Position numbers and translations under genes: made by a program
In this document: piece by piece, positions 53,874-63,952 of the stretch
Layout: each line of letters begins with the position of its first letter
Position numbering within the stretch: the stretch's first letter is position 1
Notes under the pieces: generated by a model
What the model saw: the letters and a program-made list of their open reading frames with translations, nothing else
The model's database searches: none
What the model was told of the DNA's origin: nothing
Origin: Hylemonella gracilis
GTDB lineage: Bacteria > Pseudomonadota > Gammaproteobacteria > Burkholderiales > Burkholderiaceae_C
DNA length: 64,000 nt
Assembly: GCF_004328645.1 (NCBI RefSeq)
Contig: NZ_CP031395.1
Span: forward strand, 3,559,501-3,623,500
Reading direction: 5' to 3'

Positions 53874-54959
53874 TCAGAAGCCCTTGATGCTTTGCATGAA
53901 GCCGTCGAAGCGCGCTTCGTTCACGCGGAACCAGAACAGCTGGTCGCGCTGGAACTTGCGGTAGTCGTCGTAGATCTTCTTCCACTGCGGGTTCTTCTTG
54001 TCCAGCTCCGCGTAGACCTCCATCGCCGCCTTGTACGAGGCTTGCAGCACGCTGGTCGGGAAGGGCAGCACCTTCACGCCTGAGCCGGCGATCTGCTTGA
54101 GCGCCGTCGGGTTGAAGGCGTCGTACTTGGCCTGCATGTCCACGTGGGCATAAGCCGAAGCAGCATCGATCATGGCTTTGTATTCGGCCGGCAGGGCTTC
54201 GTAGGCCTTGTTGTTGACATAGAAGCTGACCTCAAGGCCGCCTTCCCACCAGCCAGGGTAGTGGTAGAACGGAGCGACCTTGCCCAGGCCCAGCTTCTGA
54301 TCGTCATAGGGACCAATCCACTCGGCGGCGTCGATGGTGCCTTTTTCCAGCGCCTGGTAGATCTCGCCACCGGGGATGTTCTGCGGCACGCCACCCATGC
54401 GCTCGATCACACGGCCCGCGAAACCGCCCACGCGGAACTTCAGGCCCTTGATGTCGGCCGGGCTCTTGATTTCCTTGCGGTACCAGCCGCCCATCTGCGC
54501 CCCGGTATTGCCACCCTGGAAGCTCACGATGTTGTAAGCGGCGTAGAACTCGTTCATGAGCTTGCGGCCGTTGCCATGGTTCATCCAGGCCGTCATCTGG
54601 CGGCTGTTCATGCCGAAGGGGATGGCACCGCCGATGGCGAAGGCTTCGTTCTTACCGAAGAAGTAATAAGGCGCGGTGTGCGCAATTTCGGTCGTGCCGT
54701 TCTGCACGCCATCCACCACGCCCAGGGCGGGCATCAACTCACCGGCCGCGTGCACCGAGATTTCGAAGCGACCACCCGACATGTCCTTGATCTTGCGGGC
54801 AAACACTTCGGCGCCACCGTAGATGGTGTCCAGGGCTTTCGGAAAGCTGGAGGCCAGGCGCCAGCGGATGGCGGGGGTCTGTGCCTGCACGGCCGGGGCC
54901 ACGCCCGCGGCCAGCACACCGGCGATGCCGGCGTTTTTGATGAGAGAACGACGATCCAT
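53874..54959 (-). CDS. TRAP transporter substrate-binding protein DctP, copy 2
   Basis: 361 aa, same length and signal sequence as copy 1. Residues 1-49 are identical, 16 of the 21 differences lie in residues 50-148, and the last 100 residues differ at only one position. The ligand-contact block KFRVGGFAGRVIERMGGVPQN is unchanged, while the region near the second pocket differs (WWEGGLEVSFYVN here, GGPEVDFFVN in copy 1), so the two may prefer different acids. A tandem duplicate, downstream neighbour on the same strand, separated by 258 bp with its own terminator. Confidence 0.94.
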   Translation of the reverse strand: MDRRSLIKNAGIAGVLAAGVAPAVQAQTPAIRWRLASSFPKALDTIYGGAEVFARKIKDMSGGRFEISVHAAGELMPALGVVDGVQNGTTEIAHTAPYYFFGKNEAFAIGGAIPFGMNSRQMTAWMNHGNGRKLMNEFYAAYNIVSFQGGNTGAQMGGWYRKEIKSPADIKGLKFRVGGFAGRVIERMGGVPQNIPGGEIYQALEKGTIDAAEWIGPYDDQKLGLGKVAPFYHYPGWWEGGLEVSFYVNNKAYEALPAEYKAMIDAASAYAHVDMQAKYDAFNPTALKQIAGSGVKVLPFPTSVLQASYKAAMEVYAELDKKNPQWKKIYDDYRKFQRDQLFWFRVNEARFDGFMQSIKGF

Positions 54960-55123
54960 TCAAAGATTCCCAGAGAGATGACACAAAAGAGCGTCGATTT
55001 TATAAGTGCCGCTCTCTCTGGTGCGCCGCTGTGCGTCGTGTCACCACCCGCGCAAGGGGCTTGGATATCGACATGCGTGGCTCGCCGGGACCGTGCGGCG
55101 GCGCACGCATGCGCATGGCTGCG

Positions 55124-57037
55124 TCAGCGCGCCACGACCTTCAGGGCTGGCTTCTGCGCCGCGACGGTGGTCAGCTCGGGATAGCGCGCCAGGATGGCGG
55201 CTTCGATGCCCGCCGCATCCAGGCCCTGCAGGGCCAGCAACTTGACGGGGTCACCATGCTCGATGAAGCGGTCCGGCAGACCCAGTTGCAGCACGGGCAG
55301 ATGCACGCCCGCGGCCTGCAGGGCTTCGCTCACGGCGCTGCCCGCGCCCCCCATGACCACGCCCTCCTCCACCGTCACCAGAGCTTCGTGCCGCGCGGCC
55401 ACTAGCAGCAGCAGTTCGGTGTCCAGTGGTTTGGCCCAGCGCATGTTCACCACGGTGGCGTCAAGTTTTTCGGCCACCTCCAGCGCCGGATACAGCAGGG
55501 TGCCAAACGCGAGGATGGCGATGCCCTGCTTGTTGTCGCCCGCGCGCCAGCGACGCACCTCACCCTTGCCATAGGGCAAAGGCTCCAGACCAGTCAAGGG
55601 CGAGACACCCGCGCCAGCGCCACGCGGGTAACGAACGGCCACCGGATGGTTCTGTGCGTAGGCGGTGCTCAGCAACTGGCGACATTCACGCTCGTCGGCC
55701 GGACAAGCCATGGCCATGTTCGGAATGCAGCGCAGGAAAGGAATATCGAACGCGCCTGCGTGAGTGGCACCGTCCGCACCCACCAGGCCCGCGCGGTCCA
55801 GGGCGAACACCACGGGCAGGTTCTGCAGCGCCACGTCGTGAATGAGCTGGTCGTAACCTCGCTGCAGGAAGGTACTGTAGATCGCCACCACGGGCTTGAG
55901 CCCTTCGCAGGCCATGCCGGCGGCGAGCGTGACGGCGTGCTGCTCGGCGATGCCCACGTCGTAATAACGACCCGGGAAACGCTGATGGAACTCCACCATG
56001 CCCGAGCCCTCGCGCATGGCCGGCGTGATGCCAACCAGGCGCATGTCCCGCTCGGCCATGTCGCACAACCAATGGCCGAAGACCTGGGTGAAGGTCTGCT
56101 TAGGTGGCGTGGCGGGCTTGACCAAGCCGACCGCCGGATCGAATTTTCCGGGGCCGTGGTAGGCCACGGGGTCGGCCTCGGCCAGCTTGTAGCCCTGGCC
56201 TTTTTTCGTCACCACGTGCAGGAACTGCGGCCCCTTGAGCTGTTTGATGTTTTCCAGCGTCGGAATCAGCGAATCCAGATCGTGGCCATCAATGGGGCCG
56301 ATGTAGTTGAAGCCGAATTTCTCGAACAAGGTCGCGGGCACGACCATGCCTTTGGCTTGCTCCTCCAGTCGCTTGGCCAGCTCGAACAGCGGTGGCGCGG
56401 CCTTCAGCACGCTCTTGCCCACCTGCTTGGCGGCCGCGTAGAAGCCTCCGCTCATCAGTTGCGCGAGGTAACGATTGAGCGCGCCCACGGGCGGGCTGAT
56501 GCTCATGTCGTTGTCATTGAGGATGACCAGCAGGCGACAGTCCTCCACGCCACCGTGGTTCAGGGCCTCGAAGGCCATGCCCGCCGTCATCGCGCCGTCG
56601 CCGATCACGGCGATGGCGTGGCGGTCCTCGCCCTTCTGTCGCGCGGCCAGCGCCATGCCCAGGGCGGCGGAGATCGAGGTGCTGCTGTGCGCGGTGCCGA
56701 AGACGTCATACGCGCTTTCGCTGCGCAGCGGAAAACCGCTGATACCCCCCAACTGGCGCAAGGAGCCCATGCGCTCGCGCCGTCCAGTCAGGATCTTGTG
56801 CGGATAGGTCTGATGCCCCACGTCCCACACCAGCCGGTCGTGCGGGGTGTTGAAGACGTAATGCAGGGCGACGGTGAGCTCCACCGTGCCGAGGTTGGAA
56901 CTCAGATGGCCGCCGGTCTTGGAGACACTCTCCAACACAAAGGCACGCAACTCGTCGGCCAGGGGTTTGAGTTGCGGTCGGGACAGCTGGCGCAGGTCCG
57001 ACGGGTCGTTGATGGTGTGCAGCAGGGAATGGCTCAT
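55124..57037 (-). CDS. dxs: 1-deoxy-D-xylulose-5-phosphate synthase
   Basis: 637 aa from the ATG at 57037. Thiamine-diphosphate motif [18 protein letters not shown] ... [12 protein letters not shown] (about residues 150-190), an [14 protein letters not shown] segment, and the transketolase-type pyrimidine domain with [18 protein letters not shown] (catalytic Glu). C-terminal domain [16 protein letters not shown]. It condenses pyruvate with glyceraldehyde 3-phosphate, the first step of the MEP isoprenoid pathway. It follows ispA on the same strand with 17 bp between, the conserved xseB-ispA-dxs operon. Confidence 0.97.
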   Translation of the reverse strand: MSHSLLHTINDPSDLRQLSRPQLKPLADELRAFVLESVSKTGGHLSSNLGTVELTVALHYVFNTPHDRLVWDVGHQTYPHKILTGRRERMGSLRQLGGISGFPLRSESAYDVFGTAHSSTSISAALGMALAARQKGEDRHAIAVIGDGAMTAGMAFEALNHGGVEDCRLLVILNDNDMSISPPVGALNRYLAQLMSGGFYAAAKQVGKSVLKAAPPLFELAKRLEEQAKGMVVPATLFEKFGFNYIGPIDGHDLDSLIPTLENIKQLKGPQFLHVVTKKGQGYKLAEADPVAYHGPGKFDPAVGLVKPATPPKQTFTQVFGHWLCDMAERDMRLVGITPAMREGSGMVEFHQRFPGRYYDVGIAEQHAVTLAAGMACEGLKPVVAIYSTFLQRGYDQLIHDVALQNLPVVFALDRAGLVGADGATHAGAFDIPFLRCIPNMAMACPADERECRQLLSTAYAQNHPVAVRYPRGAGAGVSPLTGLEPLPYGKGEVRRWRAGDNKQGIAILAFGTLLYPALEVAEKLDATVVNMRWAKPLDTELLLLVAARHEALVTVEEGVVMGGAGSAVSEALQAAGVHLPVLQLGLPDRFIEHGDPVKLLALQGLDAAGIEAAILARYPELTTVAAQKPALKVVAR

Positions 57038-57054
57038 GTCCGATACCTCGACTC

Positions 57055-58008
57055 TCAATGCGCGCGTTCCACCACGAGATCGGCCAGGGCACGCAGGGCC
57101 CGGGTCTCGTCCAGGTCGCCCGCCGATGCAGGGCTCAGCGCCTCGAAACGCGTCAGCGCAGCCAGGGCATGCGCATGCAGTTCACGCGCATGGGCCTGGG
57201 CACGCGCCAGTCCCAGCAGGGACACATAAGTGGGCTTGTCCTGGACCGCGTCCTTGCCCGCCGTCTTGCCCAGCGTGGCGCTGTCGGCCGTCACGTCCAG
57301 GATATCGTCGACGACCTGAAAGGCCAGACCGATGGCCGCGCCGTAATCACTCAGCGCCATCTGTTGGGCGTCCGTGGCGGTGCCACAGGCCGCGCCCATC
57401 AGAACGCTGGCCTGCAGCAGCGCACCGGTCTTCAGACGGTGCATCTGCCGCAGCCGCGCTTCGTCCAGCTTGACGCCCACGCTGGCCAGGTCGATCGCCT
57501 GTCCCCCCGCCATGCCCGAACTGCCGGCAGCGCGAGCCAGCAGGCGGCACAAGCGGGCCTGCATGCTGTCCGGGACAGTGGCCTCGTCGGCGGGGGTGAG
57601 CAGCTCGAAAGCCAAGGCCTGCAGGGCATCGCCCGCCAGCAAGGCCTGGGCCTCGCCGAATTTCACATGCACCGTGGGCTTGCCCCGACGCAACACGTCG
57701 TTGTCCATGCAGGGCATGTCGTCGTGGACCAGCGAGTAAGCGTGGATCAGTTCGGTCGCGCAGGCCGCGCGCAAGGCCGCCGCCGGGTCGCCGCGCACCG
57801 CCTCGCAGGCGGCCAGCACCAGCAGCGGACGCAGGCGCTTGCCGCCATCCAGCACGGCATAACGCATGGCCTCGCCCAGCCCCACGTCAGGGTGCCCGGG
57901 CGCGTCGGCGCCGACCCAAGCCTCCAGCGCGCGTTCAACACGCGCGAGTCGCTCGTCCATCCACGGGCGCAGGTTCCACTCGGCCAGGGGTTTCACTCGG
58001 GTGTCCAT
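57055..58008 (-). CDS. ispA: polyprenyl synthetase, farnesyl diphosphate synthase type
   Basis: 317 aa from the ATG at 58008. First Asp-rich motif DDMPCMDND (about 91-99), with the two residues between the Asp pairs typical of bacterial FPP synthases, and second motif VVDDILDVT (about 232-240). [10 protein letters not shown] and [11 protein letters not shown] are family hallmarks. It condenses IPP with DMAPP and GPP to farnesyl diphosphate for quinones and undecaprenol. Its start overlaps the xseB stop by 16 bases, showing translational coupling. Confidence 0.96.
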   Translation of the reverse strand: MDTRVKPLAEWNLRPWMDERLARVERALEAWVGADAPGHPDVGLGEAMRYAVLDGGKRLRPLLVLAACEAVRGDPAAALRAACATELIHAYSLVHDDMPCMDNDVLRRGKPTVHVKFGEAQALLAGDALQALAFELLTPADEATVPDSMQARLCRLLARAAGSSGMAGGQAIDLASVGVKLDEARLRQMHRLKTGALLQASVLMGAACGTATDAQQMALSDYGAAIGLAFQVVDDILDVTADSATLGKTAGKDAVQDKPTYVSLLGLARAQAHARELHAHALAALTRFEALSPASAGDLDETRALRALADLVVERAH

Positions 58009-58253
58009 GTCTTGAGCATGCCGTCGTCGAGCACCTTGATTTGCGACTCCACGGCGTCGAGCCGGCCACGGCACAACTGCAGCAGCTCCGCGCCGCGCTG
58101 GTAGGCGGCGAGCAATTGTTCCAGTGGCAGCTCGCCCGATTCCAACCGGATCACCAGTTGCTCGAGCTCACGCATCGCTTCGTCGTAGGTGGCCGGCAAA
58201 GCGGCAACGCCGGACTCGGAAGCGGCGGAGGAGGGGGAAGGTGCCTTCGGCAT
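57993..58253 (-). CDS. xseB: exodeoxyribonuclease VII small subunit
   Basis: 86 aa from the ATG at 58253 (an ATG at 58283 in frame would add ten residues). Family core [53 protein letters not shown], a helical hairpin. It forms exonuclease VII with XseA, which is not in the window. First gene of the xseB-ispA-dxs operon. Confidence 0.93.
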   Translation of the reverse strand: MPKAPSPSSAASESGVAALPATYDEAMRELEQLVIRLESGELPLEQLLAAYQRGAELLQLCRGRLDAVESQIKVLDDGMLKTWTPE

Positions 58254-58565
58254 GGAAACGTTCTGGACAAAAGGATCGGGCATTTTAGGCCTTGCGGCGC
58301 GCGGGGGCGGGCCAGCGCGAGGCCTTCAAGCGCACGATGTGCAAAGCCCTTGTGCCCTGCTGCGAGATAAAGCTTGTCCGTCACGACCCCGGGGGTACAA
58401 TCGCGCCTCTTTTTTCGCCTTGGCTCGCGGCGGCTTGCTCCGGCTTCTCAATCGAGGCCCGGAAAGGCCGATTCCCTGCGGGTCATTCCCTTTTTCTCAC
58501 GCTCCCGAGCGTGCCAACCTCCAGTACCTTCCACCCAGAAGGGGGGAGCTTTAGGTCAGGACACC

Positions 58566-59714
58566 ATGTCTGATTTAAGCCTTCGACTGCAGCAGGCGCA
58601 CAGCCAGTTACCCGTCACAAGCTATTTCGACGAGGCGCTTTTCCAGCGTGAGATGACAGAGCTCTTCGGTCGTGGCCCACGTTACGTGGGCCACGCTGCC
58701 AGCGTGCCCGAAGTGGGCGACTACCATGTGCTGGCCCATGAAGGCAATGGCCGTGTCCTGGTGCGCCAGCGTGATGGTTCCATCACCCTGCAATCGAATG
58801 TCTGCCGGCACCGGCAGGCCGTGATGCTGCAGGGCCGGGGCAATCTCCAGAACGAAGGCAAGGGCCATGCGGGAGGCAACATCGTCTGCCCCTTGCACCG
58901 CTGGACCTATTCGGGCAGCGGCCAGTTGATCGGCGCGCCCCATTTCGCCGAGGACCCCTGCCTGCACCTGAGCCAATACCGGCTGCAGGAGTGGAATGGC
59001 CTGCTGTTCGAGGACGGGCTGGTCAGCAACCCCGCCAGCGGAGGCCGGGACATCACCGCCGATCTCGCGGGCATGGGCCCGCGCACGGAATTGGACTTCA
59101 GTGGCTACACGCTGGACCGCGTGGAAATGCACGAATGCAATTACAACTGGAAGACCTTCATCGAGGTCTATCTGGAGGACTACCACGTCGGCCCCTTCCA
59201 TCCGGGCCTGGGCCGCTTCGTGACCTGCGACGACCTGCAGTGGGAGTTCAAGGAGCACTACTCCGTGCAGACCGTCGGCGTGTCCGATGCCTTCGAACGG
59301 CCGGGGTCGCCCACCTACCAGCGCTGGCACGAGGCGTTGCTGAAGTACCGCGACGGACTCAAGCCCGAGCGCGGCGCGATCTGGCTGACCTACTACCCGC
59401 ACATCATGGTGGAGTGGTACCCCCACGTGCTGACGGTCTCGACCCTGCACCCCCTCAGCGTCGACAAAACCCTGAACAAGGTGGAGTTCTACTACCCCGA
59501 GGAAATCACCGCCTTCGAGCGCGAATTCGTCGAGGCCCAGCAGGCCGCCTACATGGAAACCTGCGTCGAGGACGACGAAATCGCCGAACGCATGGACGCC
59601 GGCCGCAAGGCCCTGATGCAGCGCGGAGAGAACGAGGTCGGCCCCTACCAAAGCCCCATGGAAGACGGCATGCAGCACTTCCACGAGTGGTACCGCAGGC
59701 AACTGGGCGTGTAA
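58566..59714 (+). CDS. aromatic ring-hydroxylating dioxygenase alpha-subunit-like Rieske protein
   Basis: 382 aa from the ATG at 58566. N-terminal Rieske [2Fe-2S] motif CRHRQ ... CPLHRW (CxH...CxxH, residues about 79-115). Catalytic mononuclear iron site: YLEDYHVGPFHPGL (about 209-222) with the His pair. The oxygenase partner reductase is not adjacent. In Comamonadaceae this gene sits upstream of and divergent from xseB-ispA-dxs with unknown substrate. Length 382 is shorter than classical alpha subunits (about 450), closer to SRPBCC-type oxygenases such as choline or carnitine oxygenase. Confidence 0.9.
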   Translation: MSDLSLRLQQAHSQLPVTSYFDEALFQREMTELFGRGPRYVGHAASVPEVGDYHVLAHEGNGRVLVRQRDGSITLQSNVCRHRQAVMLQGRGNLQNEGKGHAGGNIVCPLHRWTYSGSGQLIGAPHFAEDPCLHLSQYRLQEWNGLLFEDGLVSNPASGGRDITADLAGMGPRTELDFSGYTLDRVEMHECNYNWKTFIEVYLEDYHVGPFHPGLGRFVTCDDLQWEFKEHYSVQTVGVSDAFERPGSPTYQRWHEALLKYRDGLKPERGAIWLTYYPHIMVEWYPHVLTVSTLHPLSVDKTLNKVEFYYPEEITAFEREFVEAQQAAYMETCVEDDEIAERMDAGRKALMQRGENEVGPYQSPMEDGMQHFHEWYRRQLGV

Positions 59715-59740
59715 GGCGGCAAAAGCACGCGCCGCATGCG

Positions 59741-59769
59741 AGAGCCCGTGGATTGGCACCACGGACTCT
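59741..59769 (+). terminator. hairpin after the Rieske gene
   Basis: An 11-bp stem with one mismatch (59741-59751 with 59759-59769, 7-base loop) lies 27 bases after the stop. No T-run follows, so it may stabilise or end the transcript with Rho rather than act as a classical terminator. Confidence 0.35.
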
Positions 59770-59867
59770 CGCTGTAGCGGATCAACGGCCCGGCGTCTGA
59801 GCGACCAAGGAATTCCGGGTGTAATAGAGGCTTCTCAACTCTGCGGTGCCACCGGGGCCGCTTTCCT

Positions 59868-60767
59868 ATGCAAGCCCTCTGGATGGTTCTGGGCGCCTTC
59901 TTCTTCGCCACCATGGGCGTGGCCGTGAAGTACGCGTCAACCTCGTTCAACATCTTTGAACTGGTCTTCTACCGCAGCGTCATCAGCATGGTCTTCCTCG
60001 GCCTGGTGCTGCACAGGCAAGGCGTCAGGCTGGTGACCCCCGTGCCAGGCATGCATGTCTGGCGCAGCCTCGTCGGCGGCTTCTCGATGATCGCCTGGTT
60101 CTACGCCATCGCCCACCTGCCCCTGGCCACGGCGATGACGTTGAACTACATGAGCAGCATCTGGGTCGCCGCCTTCCTCATCGGTGGCGCGCTGCTGACG
60201 ACCTTCAGCCTCACGCAGGCACAGCGCCAGGGCCCCATGCTGTTCATCGTGCTGCTGGGTTTCGCGGGTGTGATCCTGGTTCTGCGCCCCACCATCGACC
60301 ACGACCAGTTGCTGGCCGGTCTGATCGGCCTGCTTTCCGGCATTGGCGGCGCCCTGGCCTACATGCAGGTCACGGCGCTGGGCAAGGTCGGCGAGCCAGA
60401 AGGACGCACGGTGTTCTACTTCGCGGCCGGCACCTTCGTCATGGGGCTGATTGGCTGCGCCATCGTCGGTTTCACGCCCTGGTCGCAGGTGAGCTGGCAA
60501 GCCGCGTCCTGGCTGGTGCCCATCGGCATCCTGGCCTCCCTGGGCCAGTGGTGCATGACGCGCGCCTACAGCCGCGGCCACACACTCACGGTCGCCAGCC
60601 TGCAGTACTCCGGCATCGTGTTCGCGTCGCTCTACAGCCTGCTGCTGTTCGGCGACGAACTCCCGCTGTCGGGCTGGATGGGCATCGTGCTCATCCTCGC
60701 CACCGGCGTGGTCGCCATCCTGCTGCGCGAGCGCACCGTGCCGAACACGCCCGCCGAAGATCACTGA
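59868..60767 (+). CDS. DMT-superfamily EamA-type transporter
   Basis: 299 aa with ten hydrophobic segments arranged as two EamA repeats (N-terminal FFFATMGVAVKYAS, FELVFYRSVISMVFLGLVL; C-terminal GGALAYMQVTALGKVGE, FASLYSLLLFGDELPLSGWMGIVLILATGVVAIL). The IAHLPLATAMTLNYMSSIWVAAF segment is typical of RhaT/RarD-like permeases. Exports or imports small metabolites; substrate unknown. Followed 27 bp later by the sulfurtransferase gene, possibly in one operon. Confidence 0.9.
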   Translation: MQALWMVLGAFFFATMGVAVKYASTSFNIFELVFYRSVISMVFLGLVLHRQGVRLVTPVPGMHVWRSLVGGFSMIAWFYAIAHLPLATAMTLNYMSSIWVAAFLIGGALLTTFSLTQAQRQGPMLFIVLLGFAGVILVLRPTIDHDQLLAGLIGLLSGIGGALAYMQVTALGKVGEPEGRTVFYFAAGTFVMGLIGCAIVGFTPWSQVSWQAASWLVPIGILASLGQWCMTRAYSRGHTLTVASLQYSGIVFASLYSLLLFGDELPLSGWMGIVLILATGVVAILLRERTVPNTPAEDH

Positions 60768-60794
60768 AAAATCCACGTCTCCCCCACGCCCGCC

Positions 60795-61700
60795 ATGCCC
60801 TACACAACGCTGATTTCCGCTACTGAACTTCAAAGCCTGCTGCGCGAACGCAAGCCCGTGATGATCTTTGATTGCAGCTTCGACCTGGCGCAGCCTACGG
60901 AAGGCGACGCACAATTCGAGCGATTGCGCATCGCCGGCGCGGTACGTGCCGACTTGGACCGGCACCTGAGCGCCAAGGACGCAGCCCAGACCCATGGGGT
61001 CGGCAAGACGCCGCCGATGGCAGCTTCGGGCGGCCGCCATCCACTGCCCCAGCGCGAGGTCTTTGCGGACTGGCTGAGCCGCATCGGCTTTCACAGTGGC
61101 ATGCAAGCCGTGGTGTATGACCGCCAGAGTTCAAGCTTTTGCGTGCGCCTGTGGTGGATGCTCAAGTGGATCGGGCACGAGGCCGTGGCCGTGCTGGATG
61201 GGGGTCTGCCCGCCTGGCAGGCGATCCAGGGCCCCGTGGCCAGCGGCCCCGCACCAACACCACCAGTGGCGTCTGGCACCCCGCCCTTCCAGCCTGGCAA
61301 GCTCCTGGCACGCTTGGTCACCGTGGACGAGGTGCGCGCCAACCTCAACCAATCGAGCCTGCAGACCGTGGTGGACGCCCGTGCCCCGGCCCGCTTTCGC
61401 GGCGAGGTGGAGCCCCTCGACCCGGTGGCCGGTCACATTCCGGGCGCGCTCAACCGGCCCTACAGTGACAACTTTGGCCCGGACGGCAGATTCAAGACAC
61501 CGGCGCAGTTGCGCTCGGAATTTGACGCCCTGTTAGGCGGTCGCCATCCGGCCTCGGTGGTGCACCAGTGCGGTAGCGGTGTGACCGCGACCCCCAACCT
61601 GCTGGCCATGGAACTGGCCGGCCTGGGTCGCGCCGCGCTGTTCGCTGGCAGTTGGAGCGAATGGTGCAGTGACCCGTCGCGCCCCGTCGCCAAGGGCTAG
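60795..61700 (+). CDS. SseA-like sulfurtransferase (tandem rhodanese)
   Basis: 301 aa with two rhodanese domains. The first is inactive by sequence (VVYDRQSSSFCVRLWWML). The second carries the catalytic loop QCGSGVTAT (Cys at about residue 258, CGSGVT), characteristic of 3-mercaptopyruvate sulfurtransferases, where thiosulfate rhodaneses have CRxGxT. GHIPGALNRPYSDNF is the usual preceding motif. It transfers sulfur from 3-mercaptopyruvate to thiols or cyanide in the cytoplasm. Start at the ATG at 60795. Confidence 0.92.
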   Translation: MPYTTLISATELQSLLRERKPVMIFDCSFDLAQPTEGDAQFERLRIAGAVRADLDRHLSAKDAAQTHGVGKTPPMAASGGRHPLPQREVFADWLSRIGFHSGMQAVVYDRQSSSFCVRLWWMLKWIGHEAVAVLDGGLPAWQAIQGPVASGPAPTPPVASGTPPFQPGKLLARLVTVDEVRANLNQSSLQTVVDARAPARFRGEVEPLDPVAGHIPGALNRPYSDNFGPDGRFKTPAQLRSEFDALLGGRHPASVVHQCGSGVTATPNLLAMELAGLGRAALFAGSWSEWCSDPSRPVAKG

Positions 61701-61757
61701 CCCTCCCGCGAAGCACCCCGCAGGCGGAACCGCTCCGGCCTGAACCGGCCTGCCGCC

Positions 61758-62072
61758 TTAGCGTCCTAGCCGGTCCGATGGTGACGCGTCCACTTCGCGT
61801 GAATTCACATCAATGACCTCGGCGCCACCCGGCGCGCCGGGCCGGGCCTGAGCGCGCCGGAAGAACTGCGCCTGCGTCTGGCGCAGGATGGTGAAGGCCA
61901 GGGGTTGCACGGGACGGCCCAGCAGACGGGCGACCAGTGCATACAGACCCCAGCCCACGAGCATGAGCACGCTCAGCGCCAGCACCAAGACCATCACCAG
62001 CAAGCCGATCAGCAGCAGGCCCAGGCGCAGGAAAAAACCCAAGACGGAGAAAAACAGGCGTTCGAAACTCAT
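61758..62072 (-). CDS. small membrane protein, unknown function
   Basis: 104 aa from the ATG at 62072. A long hydrophobic region (residues about 5-55, two helices) precedes a basic, then acidic soluble tail (LGRPVQPLAFTILRQTQAQFFRRAQARPG). I recognise no family. It lies 22 bp downstream of the ZIP transporter gene and is probably co-transcribed. Confidence 0.6.
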   Translation of the reverse strand: MSFERLFFSVLGFFLRLGLLLIGLLVMVLVLALSVLMLVGWGLYALVARLLGRPVQPLAFTILRQTQAQFFRRAQARPGAPGGAEVIDVNSREVDASPSDRLGR

Positions 62073-62094
62073 GGCGGTGAATATGGATGTGTCC

Positions 62095-62973
62095 TCAGTG
62101 GGCGTGGGCAACGGTACTGGTCAGCATGACCAGACCGATACCCACCAGCAGCCAGGCGATCTGGGCCAGGGTGGCGGACAGGCTCAGCCGTTTTTGCAGC
62201 TGCGGGATCAGATCGGCCAAGGCCACATAGATGAAGCTGCTGGAAGCAATCACAAGGAAGTACGGTAGATAGTCGTGCAACCAGTCCACCAGGCACCAAC
62301 CCAGCACGCCGCCCAAGGCGGTGATGGCCCCGGCCAGTGACACCTTGAGCAAGGCGGCACGGCGGGTACCGCTGGCGGCACGCAGCACGACCAGATCGCC
62401 CATGTGGTGAGGCACCTCGTGCGCGAGCACGGCCACCGCGGCGATCACGCCCAGGCGCAAATCGGCCATGAACGCGGAAGCGATCAGGATGCCGTCGCCG
62501 AAACAGTGCACGCTGTCCCCTGCCAGCACGGTCCAGCCACCGGACATCCGGTTGTGCGGGTCATGGGCGTGGTCATGGTGATCGTGCGCATGGACATGCC
62601 CCGGATGCGCATGTGCGTGCTTTTCCCCATCGGCATCGGCGCCCAGATGGTGTTCATGGCCGTGATGCCAGAGCTCGGCCTTGTCGAGCAGGAAAAAGAA
62701 CACGACACCAGCCAGCAGGATGATGAACAGGGTGTCTGTCCCGATCCCGTGGACCAGGGCATTCTGGGCTGGCACCGCCAGCCGCAGATGCGCGGCGCTT
62801 TCGAACGCCTCGGGCAGCAGATGCAGAAAAGCGGCCCCCAGCAAGGCTCCCGCGGCCAGACTGAGCATGTGCTGGGTGTAGCGCACGAGGCTGGAACTCA
62901 GCGCAGCGGCCAGCCAGACACTGCCAATGCCGGCGGCCACTGTGCCAAGAAGAATCGCGAAAAATGTCGTCAT
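62095..62973 (-). CDS. ZIP-family divalent metal transporter
   Basis: 292 aa with eight membrane helices. Metal-path motifs are HCFGDG in helix 4 and HEVPHHMGD in helix 5 (the HExxH-like metal site of ZIPs). Between helices 3 and 4 sits a cytoplasmic loop rich in His/Asp (WHHGHEHHLGADADGEKHAHAHPGH ... HDHHDHAHDPH), a probable metal buffer or sensor. It imports zinc or other divalent metals. Together with the zinc operon at 38 kb and the CDF exporter, zinc handling is well represented in the window. Confidence 0.92.
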   Translation of the reverse strand: MTTFFAILLGTVAAGIGSVWLAAALSSSLVRYTQHMLSLAAGALLGAAFLHLLPEAFESAAHLRLAVPAQNALVHGIGTDTLFIILLAGVVFFFLLDKAELWHHGHEHHLGADADGEKHAHAHPGHVHAHDHHDHAHDPHNRMSGGWTVLAGDSVHCFGDGILIASAFMADLRLGVIAAVAVLAHEVPHHMGDLVVLRAASGTRRAALLKVSLAGAITALGGVLGWCLVDWLHDYLPYFLVIASSSFIYVALADLIPQLQKRLSLSATLAQIAWLLVGIGLVMLTSTVAHAH

Positions 62974-63040
62974 ATCCGGGATTGTCCCAGACCTGTCAAG
63001 CCCCGACGACTCCGCCGGCGGGCGGCCACTCGCCTCAGCC

Positions 63041-63952
63041 TCAGACCACGCCGTTCAACTTGAACCAGGCGAGGGCGCGCTTCCAGCCGTCCTCGGCGGC
63101 TTCCTTGCGGTAGCTGGGCCGGTAGTCGGCATGGAAGGCATGCGGTGCGTCCTTGTAGACCACGAACTGCGAAGCCTTGGCGTTGGTGTTGCCGGCCCCC
63201 AGCGCCTGCTTCATCTGGGCGATGCTCTCCTGGGGGATGCCGGTGTCGGCTTCACCATACAGGCCGAGCACGGGGCCGTTCAATTGCCCGGCCACGTCGA
63301 CCGGCTGTTTCGGCGTCAGGTCGCTGGGCGCGCCCACGAGTCGGCCATACCAGGCAACGCCAGCCTTCACGGCCGGGTTGTGCGCGGTGTACAGCCAGAC
63401 CTGCCGGCCACCCCAGCAGAAACCTGTGACCCCCACGCGCTTGAGGTCACCGCCATTCGCACCGGCCCAGGCCAGCGTCGCATCCAGATCGGATTGGACC
63501 TGCGCATCAGGCACCTTGGCAATGACCTCGCTCATGAGCTTGCCGATCTCGGTGTAACTCTTGGCATCCCCCTGACGGACGAACAGCTCGGGTGCGATGG
63601 CCAGATACCCCGCGTGCGCGAAGCGTCGGGCCACATCGGCGATGTGCTCGTGCACGCCAAAGATCTCGGACAGCACCAGCACGACGGGCAATCCCGTCTT
63701 GCCGGCGGGTTGCGCCCGGTAGGCCGGCAATTTGAAGCCGCCCTGCGCGGAGATGGTCACCTCCCCCGCCGTCAGTCCGGCGGATGACGTGGTGATCGCC
63801 GTCTGCGCCATGATGGGCAACACCGAGGCGGCGTAACCCACCCCGAGAGCGGTCTTGATGACCGTGCGCCGGCTCGCACCGGACTGGCCAGGTGGGTCGG
63901 TGGGCACCGATAAGAGGGACTTGAATTCGCTGTCCAGATCGGTGTTGAGCAT
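63041..63952 (-). CDS. Tat-exported dienelactone hydrolase family protein
   Basis: 303 aa. N-terminal twin-arginine signal SRRTVIKTALGVGYAASVLP (residues about 28-47) after a short leader. The dienelactone-hydrolase fold uses Cys as nucleophile: GVTGFCWGGRQVW (about 168-180), acid in LYGEADTGIP and His in KDAPHAFHADYRPSY, as in the ClcD/DLH family. It probably hydrolyses esters or lactones in the periplasm; some family members act on chloroaromatic degradation products, but no such pathway is in the window. Confidence 0.92.
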   Translation of the reverse strand: MLNTDLDSEFKSLLSVPTDPPGQSGASRRTVIKTALGVGYAASVLPIMAQTAITTSSAGLTAGEVTISAQGGFKLPAYRAQPAGKTGLPVVLVLSEIFGVHEHIADVARRFAHAGYLAIAPELFVRQGDAKSYTEIGKLMSEVIAKVPDAQVQSDLDATLAWAGANGGDLKRVGVTGFCWGGRQVWLYTAHNPAVKAGVAWYGRLVGAPSDLTPKQPVDVAGQLNGPVLGLYGEADTGIPQESIAQMKQALGAGNTNAKASQFVVYKDAPHAFHADYRPSYRKEAAEDGWKRALAWFKLNGVV

